From contig CALBWK010000016.1 of assembly GCA_937969415.1 (NCBI GenBank), forward strand, positions 35,150 to 99,149: 64,000 nucleotides of DNA, in the 5' to 3' direction. Below the pieces are notes generated by a model. The model did no database searches. It was not told where the DNA came from and saw only the letters and a list, made by a program, of their open reading frames with translations. Source of the stretch: an uncultured Saprospiraceae bacterium (GTDB taxonomy: Bacteria > Bacteroidota > Bacteroidia > Chitinophagales > Saprospiraceae). Shown here piece by piece: positions 8,742 to 17,813 of this stretch. A program made the position numbers and the translations under genes. Each line of letters starts with the position of its first letter. The first letter of the stretch is position 1.

Positions 8742-11700
8742 TTAGCCCACGAGCTCGATCTTAGCGTAGCCGTGGGCATTTTTTATGAGTTTAATCTGTG
8801 TATGGATGCGCTCTTTAAGTGCTTCTACGTGGGAAATAATACCAACAGTTTTTTGACTCTCTGTTTGAAGCTTCTCCAGTGTGTTCATTGCGATATCTAA
8901 GGTGGCAGGATCTAAGGTACCAAACCCTTCATCTATGAATAAGCTATCTAGGGCTACATTCTTAGAAGCCATATCGGACAGACTTAAGGCTAGAGCTAGG
9001 CTCACCATAAAGGATTCTCCACCAGAAAGAGTAGTTACAGATCTTTTAGTTTCTCCTTGATATCTATCGACAATCTGCAGTGGTCCTTCAGATTCTGGCT
9101 TGGTCAGTAGATATCTATCTGACAGTTTATCTAAGCGCTTGTTGGCCAGTACAACTAGGTTTTGTAAAGTGAGCCCCTGAGCAAAATTAGCAAATTTGTT
9201 TCCAGTGGCATCTCCTATTAATTTATTGAGTAGTGCCCACTTCTCTTGTTCCTTGGCGAGCTTTTCGAGTTCGTTTTGGAATTCCTTAACTCTAGCTCTA
9301 TTTTTTTGGTCTTGATTAATTTTTTCATTTAGTGTGCCTAAAAGTGTAAGTATTTCTTCGCGCTGCTTTTCTTGTTGGGCCAACGCTATACTTATTACTT
9401 CTAGAGACTCAGTGCTTTTGTCAGCTTCTGTATTCAATTTGAGTTTCTGAGTCAAGGTCTTTATCTCAGTTTCTACTTTGGTGCTTTCTGTCAAAAGATT
9501 TTCTTTCTTCTGTTGTATCGCCTCCATCTCGTTTTTTTCGAGGATAAGACTTTTGAGCTGGGGTAGTGAGTTGACGTTAAATTGGCTGATAAGCGGCGTC
9601 AGCTTTTTCTTGACTATGTTGATGATTTTATTCTGACTTTGCTTTTCCATTTTGAGATTGGTAATGGTCTGCTGATGGGTTACGATGCTTGTGGTGCAGT
9701 CAGTGTATTTGGTCTGCAAGTCGTTACAGACGTCAGAGGCACTAGGTCCAGTAAAGAGACTTTTTCTCTCTTTGTTGGTAATAGAAAACCGTCGGCCTAT
9801 CTCTGAGAGTTCTTTGTAGTTCTCGAGTAGGAGAGAGGCTTCTTTCTTTTCTGCTACAGTATCGAGCATTTTTTGTTTTTCATCAAGTTGGGTTGTCGTC
9901 TTCTGTATACTAGAGTGTAGGGATGCTAGTGTTGCATCCTGTATCTGGGCTGAGGCGAGTAATTCAGTAAGTTCTGTGGTTTTTACTCTCTTTATTTCTG
10001 CATCTTTTTCACCTCTACTTATTAGTTGTTCTAGGCTGGCATTGCAAGCTGCAATTTTCTTGGTTGTTTCGATGTTTTTGGATTCTAACTCAGTCAGTAC
10101 TTTGTCGACCTTGCTAAGTTCTAAGTCAAACCCATCCTCGGTGATATCTAAGCCATCTGCATAAGGGTGAGATACGGCACCGCATAGTGGGCAGGCCTCT
10201 CCATCGACTAGTTCTTTTCTATAATCTGAAAGGCTAAAGAGTTTTATGGAGGCTTCTTTTTGTTCTTGTAAGTTTTTCCGTTGTTCTTGGAATTTTTTAA
10301 GAAGAGACTCGTCAGCGAGGTTTTGTTCTTTCAGCGTATTGAGTTGTTGAGTGAGGTCGCTGCGTTCTTTTGAATTTGATTCTAGGTTTTGAGCTATTTC
10401 CGTAAGGAACATTTTCCTTTCTGCTATCTTGCTTAGGTTGTTGAGTTTGTCCTTGAGATTTGCGATCTGTTTTGAGGCTTCTAGTATATATCTATCTGGA
10501 TCACCAAGCTTGTCTAGCTTGTTGCCAGTACTGAGGATGTTTTCCAACAGTGTGACAGCCTCAAGCGGACTGATGTCTGATTTCAGTTTAGATCTTAGTT
10601 CTTGACTTGAAGCAGAAACTTGAGTATTGATTTTGTTTCTAAGTTCGGCACCTCTGGTTTTTATATTTTTGAGATCGTTGTCTAGATTATTGACCTTGGA
10701 TTCGAAAGTGCTCATCTTTTGGAAAAAATTGCCCTCGTTAATCTCCGACTTTGTAAGATTGGCCATATCAGAAATTACTTTATTCAGCAGTTTTTTGGCT
10801 TCCTCTATTTTCTGAGCTGTCTTGATATTGTTGCCTTCTATTTCGTTGAGCTGATAAGCAGCCATATCATAGACAGTGATTTCTTTTCTATAAGGCGCTA
10901 CAATTTCGTGGGTCTTAAGTTTCTGTTCTTCTCGTTTAAAATCTTGAAGTTGTTTATTAGTCACTTCTAATTTGTACTTGAGTTGAGCTAAGGTTGCTTT
11001 TATTTCGGTAGCTTCTGTCTTGAGTTGCTTGTATTCAGCATTACTCTTAATCTTGAGGCTAAGACTTTCTACAGTTTCATTAGATTGCTTAATGTTTAGT
11101 CTGATTTCTTCTAGCTCTTCCTCCTCTATAAGTTCTACATCAGCTTGTCTGAGTTTGAAAGTCTCTATTTCTTCTTTGAGTTTTTTGTTTTTGTCATAGG
11201 CCTTTTGCCCTAGTTTCCTGTAGATACTTGTGCCTGTAATGTTCTCGAGAAGCAACCCACGTTCATTGTTATTAGCTTTTAGAAATTTAGCAAATTGTCC
11301 TTGCGATAAGATTATTGATTTTATAAATTGATCATAGTCAAGTCCAATGATGCTTTCATTTTTCTCTGGGACTTTACTTTTTTTTAGGTCTAGATATTCT
11401 CCTGTAGAGTGGTCAAAGATATCCATATGATAATCTTTGAGATTTCCTGTTCTAGCCCTGGATACTTCCCACTTAGAAGTATATAATTGATTTTTTACTG
11501 TAAAGTCAACAGTGGCATAAGAAGCTGTGGTATGCCTAGTCATCACAGATCCAGAACCTTCCATTTCCGTCTTTGTCAGTGCCTTCTTAAATCTTGGAAT
11601 CCTATTAAATAGAGCAAGCGTAATGACATCTAGTAAAGTTGACTTACCAGATCCTGTAGGCCCTACAATAGCAAACATTCCCGCTTCTGAGAGAGGACCT

Positions 11701-11771
11701 GTGGAGAAGTCTATGCTATGCTCTCCTTTGAGGTTGTTGATGTTTTTGAAGGATATTTTATTGATTTGCAT
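8742..11771 (-). CDS. sbcC: Exonuclease SbcC ATPase subunit (Rad50-like)
   Basis: 1009 aa. SbcC is the SMC-like ATPase of the SbcCD complex, which cleaves hairpins and blocked double-strand ends. Walker A is GPTGSGKS at about residues 37-44. Two long coiled-coil arms flank the zinc hook, whose CPLC lies at C527 and C530. The ABC signature (TLSGGESFMVSLALALSLSD) and Walker B (DSLFIDEGFGTLD) are near the C-terminus, followed by the H-loop GIISHVEALKERI. The length matches the family. Its ATG directly follows the sbcD stop with no gap, so the subunits are translationally coupled. Confidence 0.97.
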   Translation of the reverse strand: MQINKISFKNINNLKGEHSIDFSTGPLSEAGMFAIVGPTGSGKSTLLDVITLALFNRIPRFKKALTKTEMEGSGSVMTRHTTASYATVDFTVKNQLYTSKWEVSRARTGNLKDYHMDIFDHSTGEYLDLKKSKVPEKNESIIGLDYDQFIKSIILSQGQFAKFLKANNNERGLLLENITGTSIYRKLGQKAYDKNKKLKEEIETFKLRQADVELIEEEELEEIRLNIKQSNETVESLSLKIKSNAEYKQLKTEATEIKATLAQLKYKLEVTNKQLQDFKREEQKLKTHEIVAPYRKEITVYDMAAYQLNEIEGNNIKTAQKIEEAKKLLNKVISDMANLTKSEINEGNFFQKMSTFESKVNNLDNDLKNIKTRGAELRNKINTQVSASSQELRSKLKSDISPLEAVTLLENILSTGNKLDKLGDPDRYILEASKQIANLKDKLNNLSKIAERKMFLTEIAQNLESNSKERSDLTQQLNTLKEQNLADESLLKKFQEQRKNLQEQKEASIKLFSLSDYRKELVDGEACPLCGAVSHPYADGLDITEDGFDLELSKVDKVLTELESKNIETTKKIAACNASLEQLISRGEKDAEIKRVKTTELTELLASAQIQDATLASLHSSIQKTTTQLDEKQKMLDTVAEKKEASLLLENYKELSEIGRRFSITNKERKSLFTGPSASDVCNDLQTKYTDCTTSIVTHQQTITNLKMEKQSQNKIINIVKKKLTPLISQFNVNSLPQLKSLILEKNEMEAIQQKKENLLTESTKVETEIKTLTQKLKLNTEADKSTESLEVISIALAQQEKQREEILTLLGTLNEKINQDQKNRARVKEFQNELEKLAKEQEKWALLNKLIGDATGNKFANFAQGLTLQNLVVLANKRLDKLSDRYLLTKPESEGPLQIVDRYQGETKRSVTTLSGGESFMVSLALALSLSDMASKNVALDSLFIDEGFGTLDPATLDIAMNTLEKLQTESQKTVGIISHVEALKERIHTQIKLIKNAHGYAKIELVG
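8745..8784 (+). terminator. Bidirectional intrinsic terminator overlapping the 3' end of sbcC
   Basis: GCCCACG (8745-8751) pairs with CGTGGGC (8771-8777), followed by six Ts (8779-8784) on the plus strand, ending the surface-protein transcript. On the minus strand the same stem is followed by TAATTTTTCTTTT, so it can also end sbcC. The stem is part of the last sbcC codons. Confidence 0.75.
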
Positions 11772-12980
11772 TTATAGACTTTCTAGTAATTCTAAAAATG
11801 CTTCCTCTACTATTTTCCTGGATGCTTCGTCTATATCTTCGCTATCTAGCCTTTTGTGAAATACATCTATAGGTTTTAGCTCCTCGATGCTAGTGCCTTC
11901 AGTAAATAGATTTGCTGTATCTAGTTGTTTGTTTTCAAATACCGTTTTGTGCTTAAGAATTTTGAATTTTTCGTTTTCATTATAGGACAACACCAGCTCT
12001 TCTATTGCAGCCAAGGTTATTGAACTAAATTCTTTCTCTGTAACCTCCACTTCTACAAAGCTAGGCAGTATGTAATTTGGTTTGTAGTTTTTTAGTTCTA
12101 GCTCAACTTCTGATAATGTTCCTGTTATCTTTTTTAGTTCTCTTGATTGTGGAACGATGATATCTGTTATTTCTGTTACTTGTCCCGCACTGGTTTCTAT
12201 TAGTAAAACCTGTTTGATATCTTCTTTCTCTGAAAAGCTTAGCGCAATGGGCGATCCAGAGTATCGAATCCGCGGATTGCTGTCTACCATCTGAGGTTTA
12301 TGTATGTGCCCTAGCGCGACATATTTAAAGTGCTGCGGAAATATGTTTGATTTTACAGCTGCTTGGTTGCCTACGTGTATTTCTCTCTCGCTTTCGCTAA
12401 CCGTAACACCGGATGCGTAAAGATGGCCCATCGCGAAGGCCATTGTATTAGGATATTCTTTAGCGCAGATTTCTCCTAGACGTGCATAGTGCAATTTGAT
12501 GCCTTCTCTGATAGCCTCCACTCTTGAGTCATACTTAGTACCATCTTCTTTTGATCTTAGGTCTCTATCCCTTAGAAAGGGAACGGCAGCGACGATCAGT
12601 TCTATATCTCCTTTTTCATTTTTTACGGGAATAAGTTCATCTGTTATAGACTCTGTAGCTCCGCCCACCACCGTAATGTTGATTGCCGATAGTATTTCTT
12701 TTGGCGCATTGAGTTCTCCAACAGAGTCGTGATTGCCGCCTGTTATAATGACTCTACATCCAGTATTGTATAGGCGTAGGACGATATCATAATATTGCTC
12801 TTTGTCCTTAATTGTGGGATTGGCTAGGTCGAAGATGTCACCTGATACTATGAGAATGTCTATATCCTCATCTACGATATAATTTATCATCCAATCAAAA
12901 AATAAACCCAGTTCTGAGGCAAGACTATGTTTATGTAGGATTTTACCAATATGCCAGTCTGCTGTATGAAGAATTTTCAT
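11772..12980 (-). CDS. sbcD: Exonuclease SbcD nuclease subunit (Mre11-like)
   Basis: 402 aa from ATG 12980 (MKILHTADWHIGKILHKHSL); an in-frame ATG 27 bp upstream adds nine residues not typical of the family. All calcineurin-like metallophosphoesterase motifs are present in order: DWHIGK, SGDIFDLANP, GGNHDSVG, GHLYASG and LGHIHKP, which bind the two Mn ions. The C-terminal capping domain follows. Works with SbcC, whose gene starts at the next base. The pair is preceded by gpsA on the same strand with about 70 bp between. Confidence 0.97.
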   Translation of the reverse strand: MKILHTADWHIGKILHKHSLASELGLFFDWMINYIVDEDIDILIVSGDIFDLANPTIKDKEQYYDIVLRLYNTGCRVIITGGNHDSVGELNAPKEILSAINITVVGGATESITDELIPVKNEKGDIELIVAAVPFLRDRDLRSKEDGTKYDSRVEAIREGIKLHYARLGEICAKEYPNTMAFAMGHLYASGVTVSESEREIHVGNQAAVKSNIFPQHFKYVALGHIHKPQMVDSNPRIRYSGSPIALSFSEKEDIKQVLLIETSAGQVTEITDIIVPQSRELKKITGTLSEVELELKNYKPNYILPSFVEVEVTEKEFSSITLAAIEELVLSYNENEKFKILKHKTVFENKQLDTANLFTEGTSIEELKPIDVFHKRLDSEDIDEASRKIVEEAFLELLESL

Positions 12981-13048
12981 AAAGGCTAAGTTAAGCCTTG
13001 AGTGCAAGGTGGCTGCACTATTATCCTATTTTATCAATCTTTTTGCAA

Positions 13049-14074
13049 TTAGATAAAATCTACGTCTACTTTCATTGGATGTTGGATGAGATCAATCATC
13101 GCTTTTCTAATAGGACGACCTTCATAAACAACAGAATAAAGTGTCTTCATCATAGGTGCATTGATATCTGCAGCTGTGATTATTCTATGTGCAAATTTCA
13201 ATGTTCTATATCCTTCAGCTACTTCTTCCATTATGCTTCTAATCTCTTCTACAGACTTACCTTGAGCCAAGTATCCACCAAAGGTATAATTGCGACTCAT
13301 AGTACTCGTTGCTGTAGCTATAAGATCTCCTATGCCTGCAGTCCCTAGGAAAGGTCTTACTTCTGCTCCTACGGCTTGTGCTACAAGTATCATTTCTCTT
13401 AATCCTCGTGTAATAGATAGAGCTTGCATATTAGTACCAAATCCTAATCCATTAATTAACCCTGATGCTATGGCAACTACATTTTTTAGAGCGCCTGCCA
13501 ACTCTATGCCTTTGGTATGTTGAGAGCCATAAACCCTAAACTTTCTGCTGGCTAATACTTTTATGCCTTCTTCGATGACTTCATTAAATTCAGAAGCGAT
13601 AACGGTAGCGGCAGGCTGGCCGGCCAGTATCTCTTTAGCCAGATTAGGGCCTGCTAAGGCACCAGTCCTTAGTACACTAGTTTCTTGACGTATGACTTCT
13701 GTCATTGTAAATACAGATCTCTTTATATCTAGGATTGTTTCAGATGTACCAAAATCTGATTTTACATCTAGCCCCTTTGTGCCGTGAATCATAATATGAC
13801 CTGGGCCTACGTAAGGAGATATTTTTTTTACTACTCTTCTGAAGAATTCTGAAGGTATCATAGGGAAGATCAAGCGACATTCATCTCCTAATTTTTGAAG
13901 ACTTGTGGTACCCGTGATTTTATCTGACAGTTCTATGCCTTTAAGGGTGTGCTTTTCGTTTATAAGCCTAACTGTCTCAGGATTTCTAGCATACACCAGT
14001 ACATCACAATTGTCTGCAATCAACTGAGAGATAGCAGTTCCAAAAGAACCAGCTCCGAGAACACCGATTTTCAT
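13049..14074 (-). CDS. gpsA: Glycerol-3-phosphate dehydrogenase [NAD(P)+]
   Basis: 341 aa. Reduces dihydroxyacetone phosphate to sn-glycerol 3-phosphate for phospholipid synthesis. The N-terminal Rossmann motif is GVLGAGSFGTAIS (residues 4-16); HGTKGLD and GPNLAKEI follow. The catalytic Lys segment is GIELAGALKNVVAIASGLI and the C-terminal domain begins at TAGIGDLIATATS. Length is normal. A perfect 12-nt palindrome abuts the start codon. It lies downstream of yidC on the same strand with a 53-bp gap. Confidence 0.96.
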   Translation of the reverse strand: MKIGVLGAGSFGTAISQLIADNCDVLVYARNPETVRLINEKHTLKGIELSDKITGTTSLQKLGDECRLIFPMIPSEFFRRVVKKISPYVGPGHIMIHGTKGLDVKSDFGTSETILDIKRSVFTMTEVIRQETSVLRTGALAGPNLAKEILAGQPAATVIASEFNEVIEEGIKVLASRKFRVYGSQHTKGIELAGALKNVVAIASGLINGLGFGTNMQALSITRGLREMILVAQAVGAEVRPFLGTAGIGDLIATATSTMSRNYTFGGYLAQGKSVEEIRSIMEEVAEGYRTLKFAHRIITAADINAPMMKTLYSVVYEGRPIRKAMIDLIQHPMKVDVDFI

Positions 14075-14086
14075 ATGTAGCTACAT
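14075..14086. repeat. 12-nt perfect palindrome abutting the gpsA start codon
   Basis: ATGTAGCTACAT is a perfect palindrome ending one base before the gpsA ATG. It could be an operator or an RNA element covering the start, or chance; there is no second copy to support function. Confidence 0.3.
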
Positions 14087-14127
14087 TATTCTGGTATGTA
14101 CTTCTTAGCTCTAAAGATAGAACTAAC

Positions 14128-16008
14128 CTAGCGCTTCTTTTTCTTTTTGGTTTGATTGGTCTTATTGGCCATTTCCTTTTGCTGTTTCATTGCTTCTTCC
14201 AGCCGCTCTTGGAATCCACCTTTCTTCTTTGGTTTGCTTTTATTCGCATCTAGCTCTGCTCTAAGTTTTTCGTCTTTGAAGACAAACTTCTTAGTCAGTA
14301 TCGTCTGTAAAATATTGAATACGTTACTGAAGAACATATATACAGTAAGACCTGAAGCATAACTATTGAAGAAAAATAAGAAGGTTATAGGCATAAAGTA
14401 TTGGACATATTTGATAGCCGGATTAGCTGAAGTGTCCATGTGCCGCATATTATAATACGCATAGATTATAGTTGTCAGTGCCCATAATAGTGTGAAGAGA
14501 CTGATGTGTGCTCCATATGCAGGGATCTCAAAGGGCAATCGAGTAAAGACATCATAAGAGGACAAATCATTGGCCCATAGAAAAGACTCTTGCCTAAAAG
14601 TAATAGAGGCAGGAAAGAACCTAAATAGAGCATACCATATCGGCATCTGTAGGAGCATAGGCATACAACCTCCTAGAGGGCTCACACCATATTCTCTATA
14701 CATCTTCATAGTTTCCATCTGGATCTTCTGAGAGTCATCGCCAAACTTCTCTTTTAGACCAGCTATCTCTGGCTTAAGTAAGCCCATCTTAGCCTGACTG
14801 TGTAGCATCTTGTACATCAGCGGATACAACAACATCTTAAGGATAAATATCAAGATAATGATAACCACACCTTTACTTCCTATTAGGCTTGAGAGGAAAT
14901 TAAATGCCGGTCTAATAATCCATCTATTGATACTACCAAAGAGAGACCTGCCAAAAGGTATTATCTCCTCTAGTTTATTGTCAAACTTTCTGAGTTCCTC
15001 AAATTCATTGGGACCGATGTACATTTTGGTTTCAATGGATTCATTCGCTACAAGGTCTAGAGGAATCTGATACTCGGACTTCAGCAGTTTCATATCAGCT
15101 GATTCACTATCCATAAGGACAGTTTCAAATTTTCCTTTCTCAAATTTCTTATTGACTCCTATAATTGAGGTATTAAAGAATTGGTTGACGTGTGATATCC
15201 ATTCCAACTTCTCTTCATCTAACTCTTCCGCATCGTCAGATCTACAGTTGCAATAATCAGATGACTCATCTACTTCCTTAAAGTAGATTGAAGAGTAATA
15301 CTTTTCAAAATTGGTGTTAACCTCTAGTCTGTCTAGATAATGATGCCATCTGAATTTGATTTTGTTATTGCTAGGGTCTAGCATTTGGTTGACACCATTG
15401 AATTGTAAAGCGTGGTCAACGATATAACTGCTATCACTAAGCGTATACTTCTGAACCAATGATTTGCCATCGCCCAGAGAAGCAGTCATCGTCACTTGCT
15501 TGCCATTCACTTGAGGTATGAAGTTGAGATCTGCAGTATTGATTATGCCATTGGATTGGGTAGGTATGAGATATTCGAATTTATTCTTCTCATCTTCCAT
15601 CAATGCCAAAGTAGACTTGCTTTGATTGTGCTCTTCGTCTTCCGTAATTTTGTAATGATCCTTAATTAGAGCCTCAGTAATGACACCACCTTTGCTAGAA
15701 AAGGTAAGTTTTATCTTATCATTCTCTACGGCAACAGTCTGGTTTTCTCCAACCATAGCACTACCGAAATCTCCATATTTATTATTGAGTTCAGCTACTT
15801 GGGTAGAATCTGTGGGGAGTATAGCTGCGGGAGCTGCAGCTTGGATAGGTGCTGTCGGGACACCCGTTTCTTGAGCTTTGACAAGTGCTATTGAGTCTTG
15901 TACTCTTTGGGCTTCTGCAACTTCAGCCTCAGTCGGTGCGGTTAGGTAGAAGTATCCAGCAAATACAATGAACAATAATAGTACGCCTATGCCTTGGGTC
16001 TTATCCAT
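14128..16008 (-). CDS. yidC: Membrane protein insertase YidC
   Basis: 626 aa. Inserts and folds inner-membrane proteins, alone or with SecYEG. The N-terminal TM anchor (GIGVLLLFIVFAGYFYL) is followed by a large periplasmic beta-supersandwich domain at about 60-350, as in Gram-negative YidC. The conserved five-TM core starts near GVVIIILIFILKMLLYPLMY and includes PLGGCMPMLLQMPIWYALFR and the SGLTVYMFFSNVFNILQ helix. The tail is Lys-rich (TNQTKKKKKR), a ribosome-contacting feature in the family. A TACCTTTG promoter box and a hairpin lie upstream. Confidence 0.97.
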   Translation of the reverse strand: MDKTQGIGVLLLFIVFAGYFYLTAPTEAEVAEAQRVQDSIALVKAQETGVPTAPIQAAAPAAILPTDSTQVAELNNKYGDFGSAMVGENQTVAVENDKIKLTFSSKGGVITEALIKDHYKITEDEEHNQSKSTLALMEDEKNKFEYLIPTQSNGIINTADLNFIPQVNGKQVTMTASLGDGKSLVQKYTLSDSSYIVDHALQFNGVNQMLDPSNNKIKFRWHHYLDRLEVNTNFEKYYSSIYFKEVDESSDYCNCRSDDAEELDEEKLEWISHVNQFFNTSIIGVNKKFEKGKFETVLMDSESADMKLLKSEYQIPLDLVANESIETKMYIGPNEFEELRKFDNKLEEIIPFGRSLFGSINRWIIRPAFNFLSSLIGSKGVVIIILIFILKMLLYPLMYKMLHSQAKMGLLKPEIAGLKEKFGDDSQKIQMETMKMYREYGVSPLGGCMPMLLQMPIWYALFRFFPASITFRQESFLWANDLSSYDVFTRLPFEIPAYGAHISLFTLLWALTTIIYAYYNMRHMDTSANPAIKYVQYFMPITFLFFFNSYASGLTVYMFFSNVFNILQTILTKKFVFKDEKLRAELDANKSKPKKKGGFQERLEEAMKQQKEMANKTNQTKKKKKR

Positions 16009-16030
16009 TAAGTTTCGTTAGGTTTGGTCA

Positions 16031-16054
16031 CAGTATCATCAATAGTTGATACTG
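16031..16054. repeat. Inverted repeat in the yidC leader
   Basis: CAGTATCA (16031-16038) and TGATACTG (16047-16054) form an 8-bp perfect stem around 8 nt, 23 bp upstream of the yidC start and downstream of its putative -7 box. It would be in the 5' UTR. Role unknown. Confidence 0.4.
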
Positions 16055-16066
16055 ATTTTTGGTTCG

Positions 16067-16074
16067 CAAAGGTA
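16067..16074 (-). promoter_or_regulatory. yidC: Candidate -7 box (TACCTTTG) of yidC
   Basis: The minus strand 16074-16067 reads TACCTTTG, matching TAnnTTTG, 59 bp upstream of the yidC ATG. A TTG lies 22 bp further upstream (16099-16097), near the -33 spacing known for Bacteroidota promoters. Confidence 0.5.
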
Positions 16075-16184
16075 CACTTTTACATGCAAGCTCTTCCAAG
16101 ATATCGGACGAAGCGCATTCAGAATAGGACTAATGTATGCATTGGCTCGTAAAGTATTGATTAATAGTTGTTTATATATAGAAA

Positions 16185-17753
16185 ATGGGCACTCAGACTC
16201 AAGAAATAGAACTTAAAATTACAGCAGATAAGCTCCATGATACACCTTATATAGAAAAACAGCTCCGTGCCAAAGCCAAAGCAAAGACTGATGATCAGCT
16301 AAGATATAAGTTGATTAAGCGTTCTATAGATGCCCGTAAGGGAAGACCTAAGTATGTTATGCGCTACCTAGTGAGCCTGCGCCATCAGCCTCAGACGGAT
16401 GCAGATAGGCTTAGAGTTTCTTTCCAGAATGTGAGTGAGAAGCAGCAAGTAATCATTGTCGGCGCAGGTCCAGCAGGATATTTTGCTGCATTGGAGTGTC
16501 TGGAGCTCGGATTATGCCCCATAATACTAGAGAGAGGAAAAGATGTCAGGGCTCGACGTCGTGACCTAAAGGCCATACAACAAGATGGTGTCGTCAATCC
16601 GGAGAGCAATTACTGTTTTGGTGAGGGAGGGGCTGGCACCTATTCTGATGGAAAATTATACACGCGATCTAAGAAGCGTGGACACATACTCAAGACATTG
16701 AGATTGCTTGTAGACCACGGTGCCCAAGAGGATATTCTGGTAGATGCCCACCCGCATATAGGTTCCAATAAACTGCCACAAATTATTTCGAGGATCAGAG
16801 AGACCATAGAGAAACATGGCGGAGAAGTGCACTTTGAGACGAAGGTAGTGGACTTCTTGATGGCCTCAGGTCGCTGCGAAGGTGTGATCACTGCTTCTGG
16901 TAAGCATTGGAAAGCACCAGCAGTTATCTTAGCGACAGGGCACTCAGCTAGAGATATTTTCGAATTACTTAATGACAAGGGTGTCTACATAGAGGCTAAG
17001 CCTTTTGCAGTAGGTGTCCGTGTTGAGCATCCTCAAGAACTCATAGACGAAATACAATACAAACAATCTCCAAGAGAAGAAAACTTGCCCGCATCTTCTT
17101 ACTCCTTGGTGACACAAGTGCGGGATGTAGGAGTCTTTTCTTTTTGTATGTGCCCAGGTGGATTGATTGTACCTGCAGCAACCGCACCAGGCGAGATAGT
17201 GGTGAATGGGATGAGCTTATCTCGACGAGATTCTGCTTACGCTAATTCTGGAATTGTAACAGCTGTGAGTGTCGAGGAATTAGAAAAAGAGGGTTATGAT
17301 GGTGTCTTTTCTTGCTTGGATTTTCAAAGAGATGTAGAACAATCACTCTTCGAAAATGGAGATGGTTCCCAACGAGCACCGGCTCAGAATCTGGTTGATT
17401 TTATTAATGGTGCTGATATGCTAGACTTGCCGGATACCTCTTATATACCAGGAATATATCGGGCTCCATTACACCAAATGTTACCGCCATTTATTTATGC
17501 TCGATTAAAGGAAGGATTAGTAGCCTTCTCACGTAGGATGAAAGGGTTTTATTCTGATGAAGCTAAAGTGGTGGCCGTAGAAAGTAGAACGAGTTCTCCG
17601 GTAAGAATACCTCGCGATAGAGAAACTTGCGTCCATACTGAAATCAAAGGACTCTATCCTTGCGGGGAGGGAGCAGGCTATGCGGGGGGTATATTATCGG
17701 CCGCAATGGATGGACAGCGAGTCGCTAAGGCTGTCTATGAAAAAATAAAGTAA
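16185..17753 (+). CDS. NAD(P)/FAD-dependent oxidoreductase (COG2509-type flavoprotein)
   Basis: 522 aa. The first ~85 residues form a small domain (IELKITADKLHDTPYIEKQL) typical of this uncharacterised family, then the FAD-binding dinucleotide fold VIIVGAGPAGYFAALECLE. Further motifs are FGEGGAGTYSDGKLYTRSKK, the second Rossmann-like stretch ending LATGHSARDIFELL, and the C-terminal FAD loop YPCGEGAGYAGGILSAAMDG. The architecture is that of conserved soluble flavoproteins; the reaction is unknown to me. Divergent from yidC; followed by a bidirectional terminator. Confidence 0.85.
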   Translation: MGTQTQEIELKITADKLHDTPYIEKQLRAKAKAKTDDQLRYKLIKRSIDARKGRPKYVMRYLVSLRHQPQTDADRLRVSFQNVSEKQQVIIVGAGPAGYFAALECLELGLCPIILERGKDVRARRRDLKAIQQDGVVNPESNYCFGEGGAGTYSDGKLYTRSKKRGHILKTLRLLVDHGAQEDILVDAHPHIGSNKLPQIISRIRETIEKHGGEVHFETKVVDFLMASGRCEGVITASGKHWKAPAVILATGHSARDIFELLNDKGVYIEAKPFAVGVRVEHPQELIDEIQYKQSPREENLPASSYSLVTQVRDVGVFSFCMCPGGLIVPAATAPGEIVVNGMSLSRRDSAYANSGIVTAVSVEELEKEGYDGVFSCLDFQRDVEQSLFENGDGSQRAPAQNLVDFINGADMLDLPDTSYIPGIYRAPLHQMLPPFIYARLKEGLVAFSRRMKGFYSDEAKVVAVESRTSSPVRIPRDRETCVHTEIKGLYPCGEGAGYAGGILSAAMDGQRVAKAVYEKIK

Positions 17754-17777
17754 GCAGACTATCAAGTCTACTTACTT
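17748..17777 (+). terminator. Bidirectional intrinsic terminator
   Basis: AAGTAAG (17748-17754) and AGACT (17756-17760) pair with AGTCT (17765-17769) and CTTACTT (17771-17777) around ATCA, with one C/A mismatch. Plus strand: TCTACTGTTTTTA follows. Minus strand: TTATTTTTT follows. It overlaps the flavoprotein stop codon and serves both convergent genes. Confidence 0.75.
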
Positions 17778-17813
17778 CTACTGTTTTTAAGATCTGAGAC
17801 CTTAGACGGACTT

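Noticed and set aside
11527-11859. Plus-strand 110-aa ORF over the sbcC/sbcD junction
   Set aside because: Lies antisense to two well-supported genes and lacks any motif.
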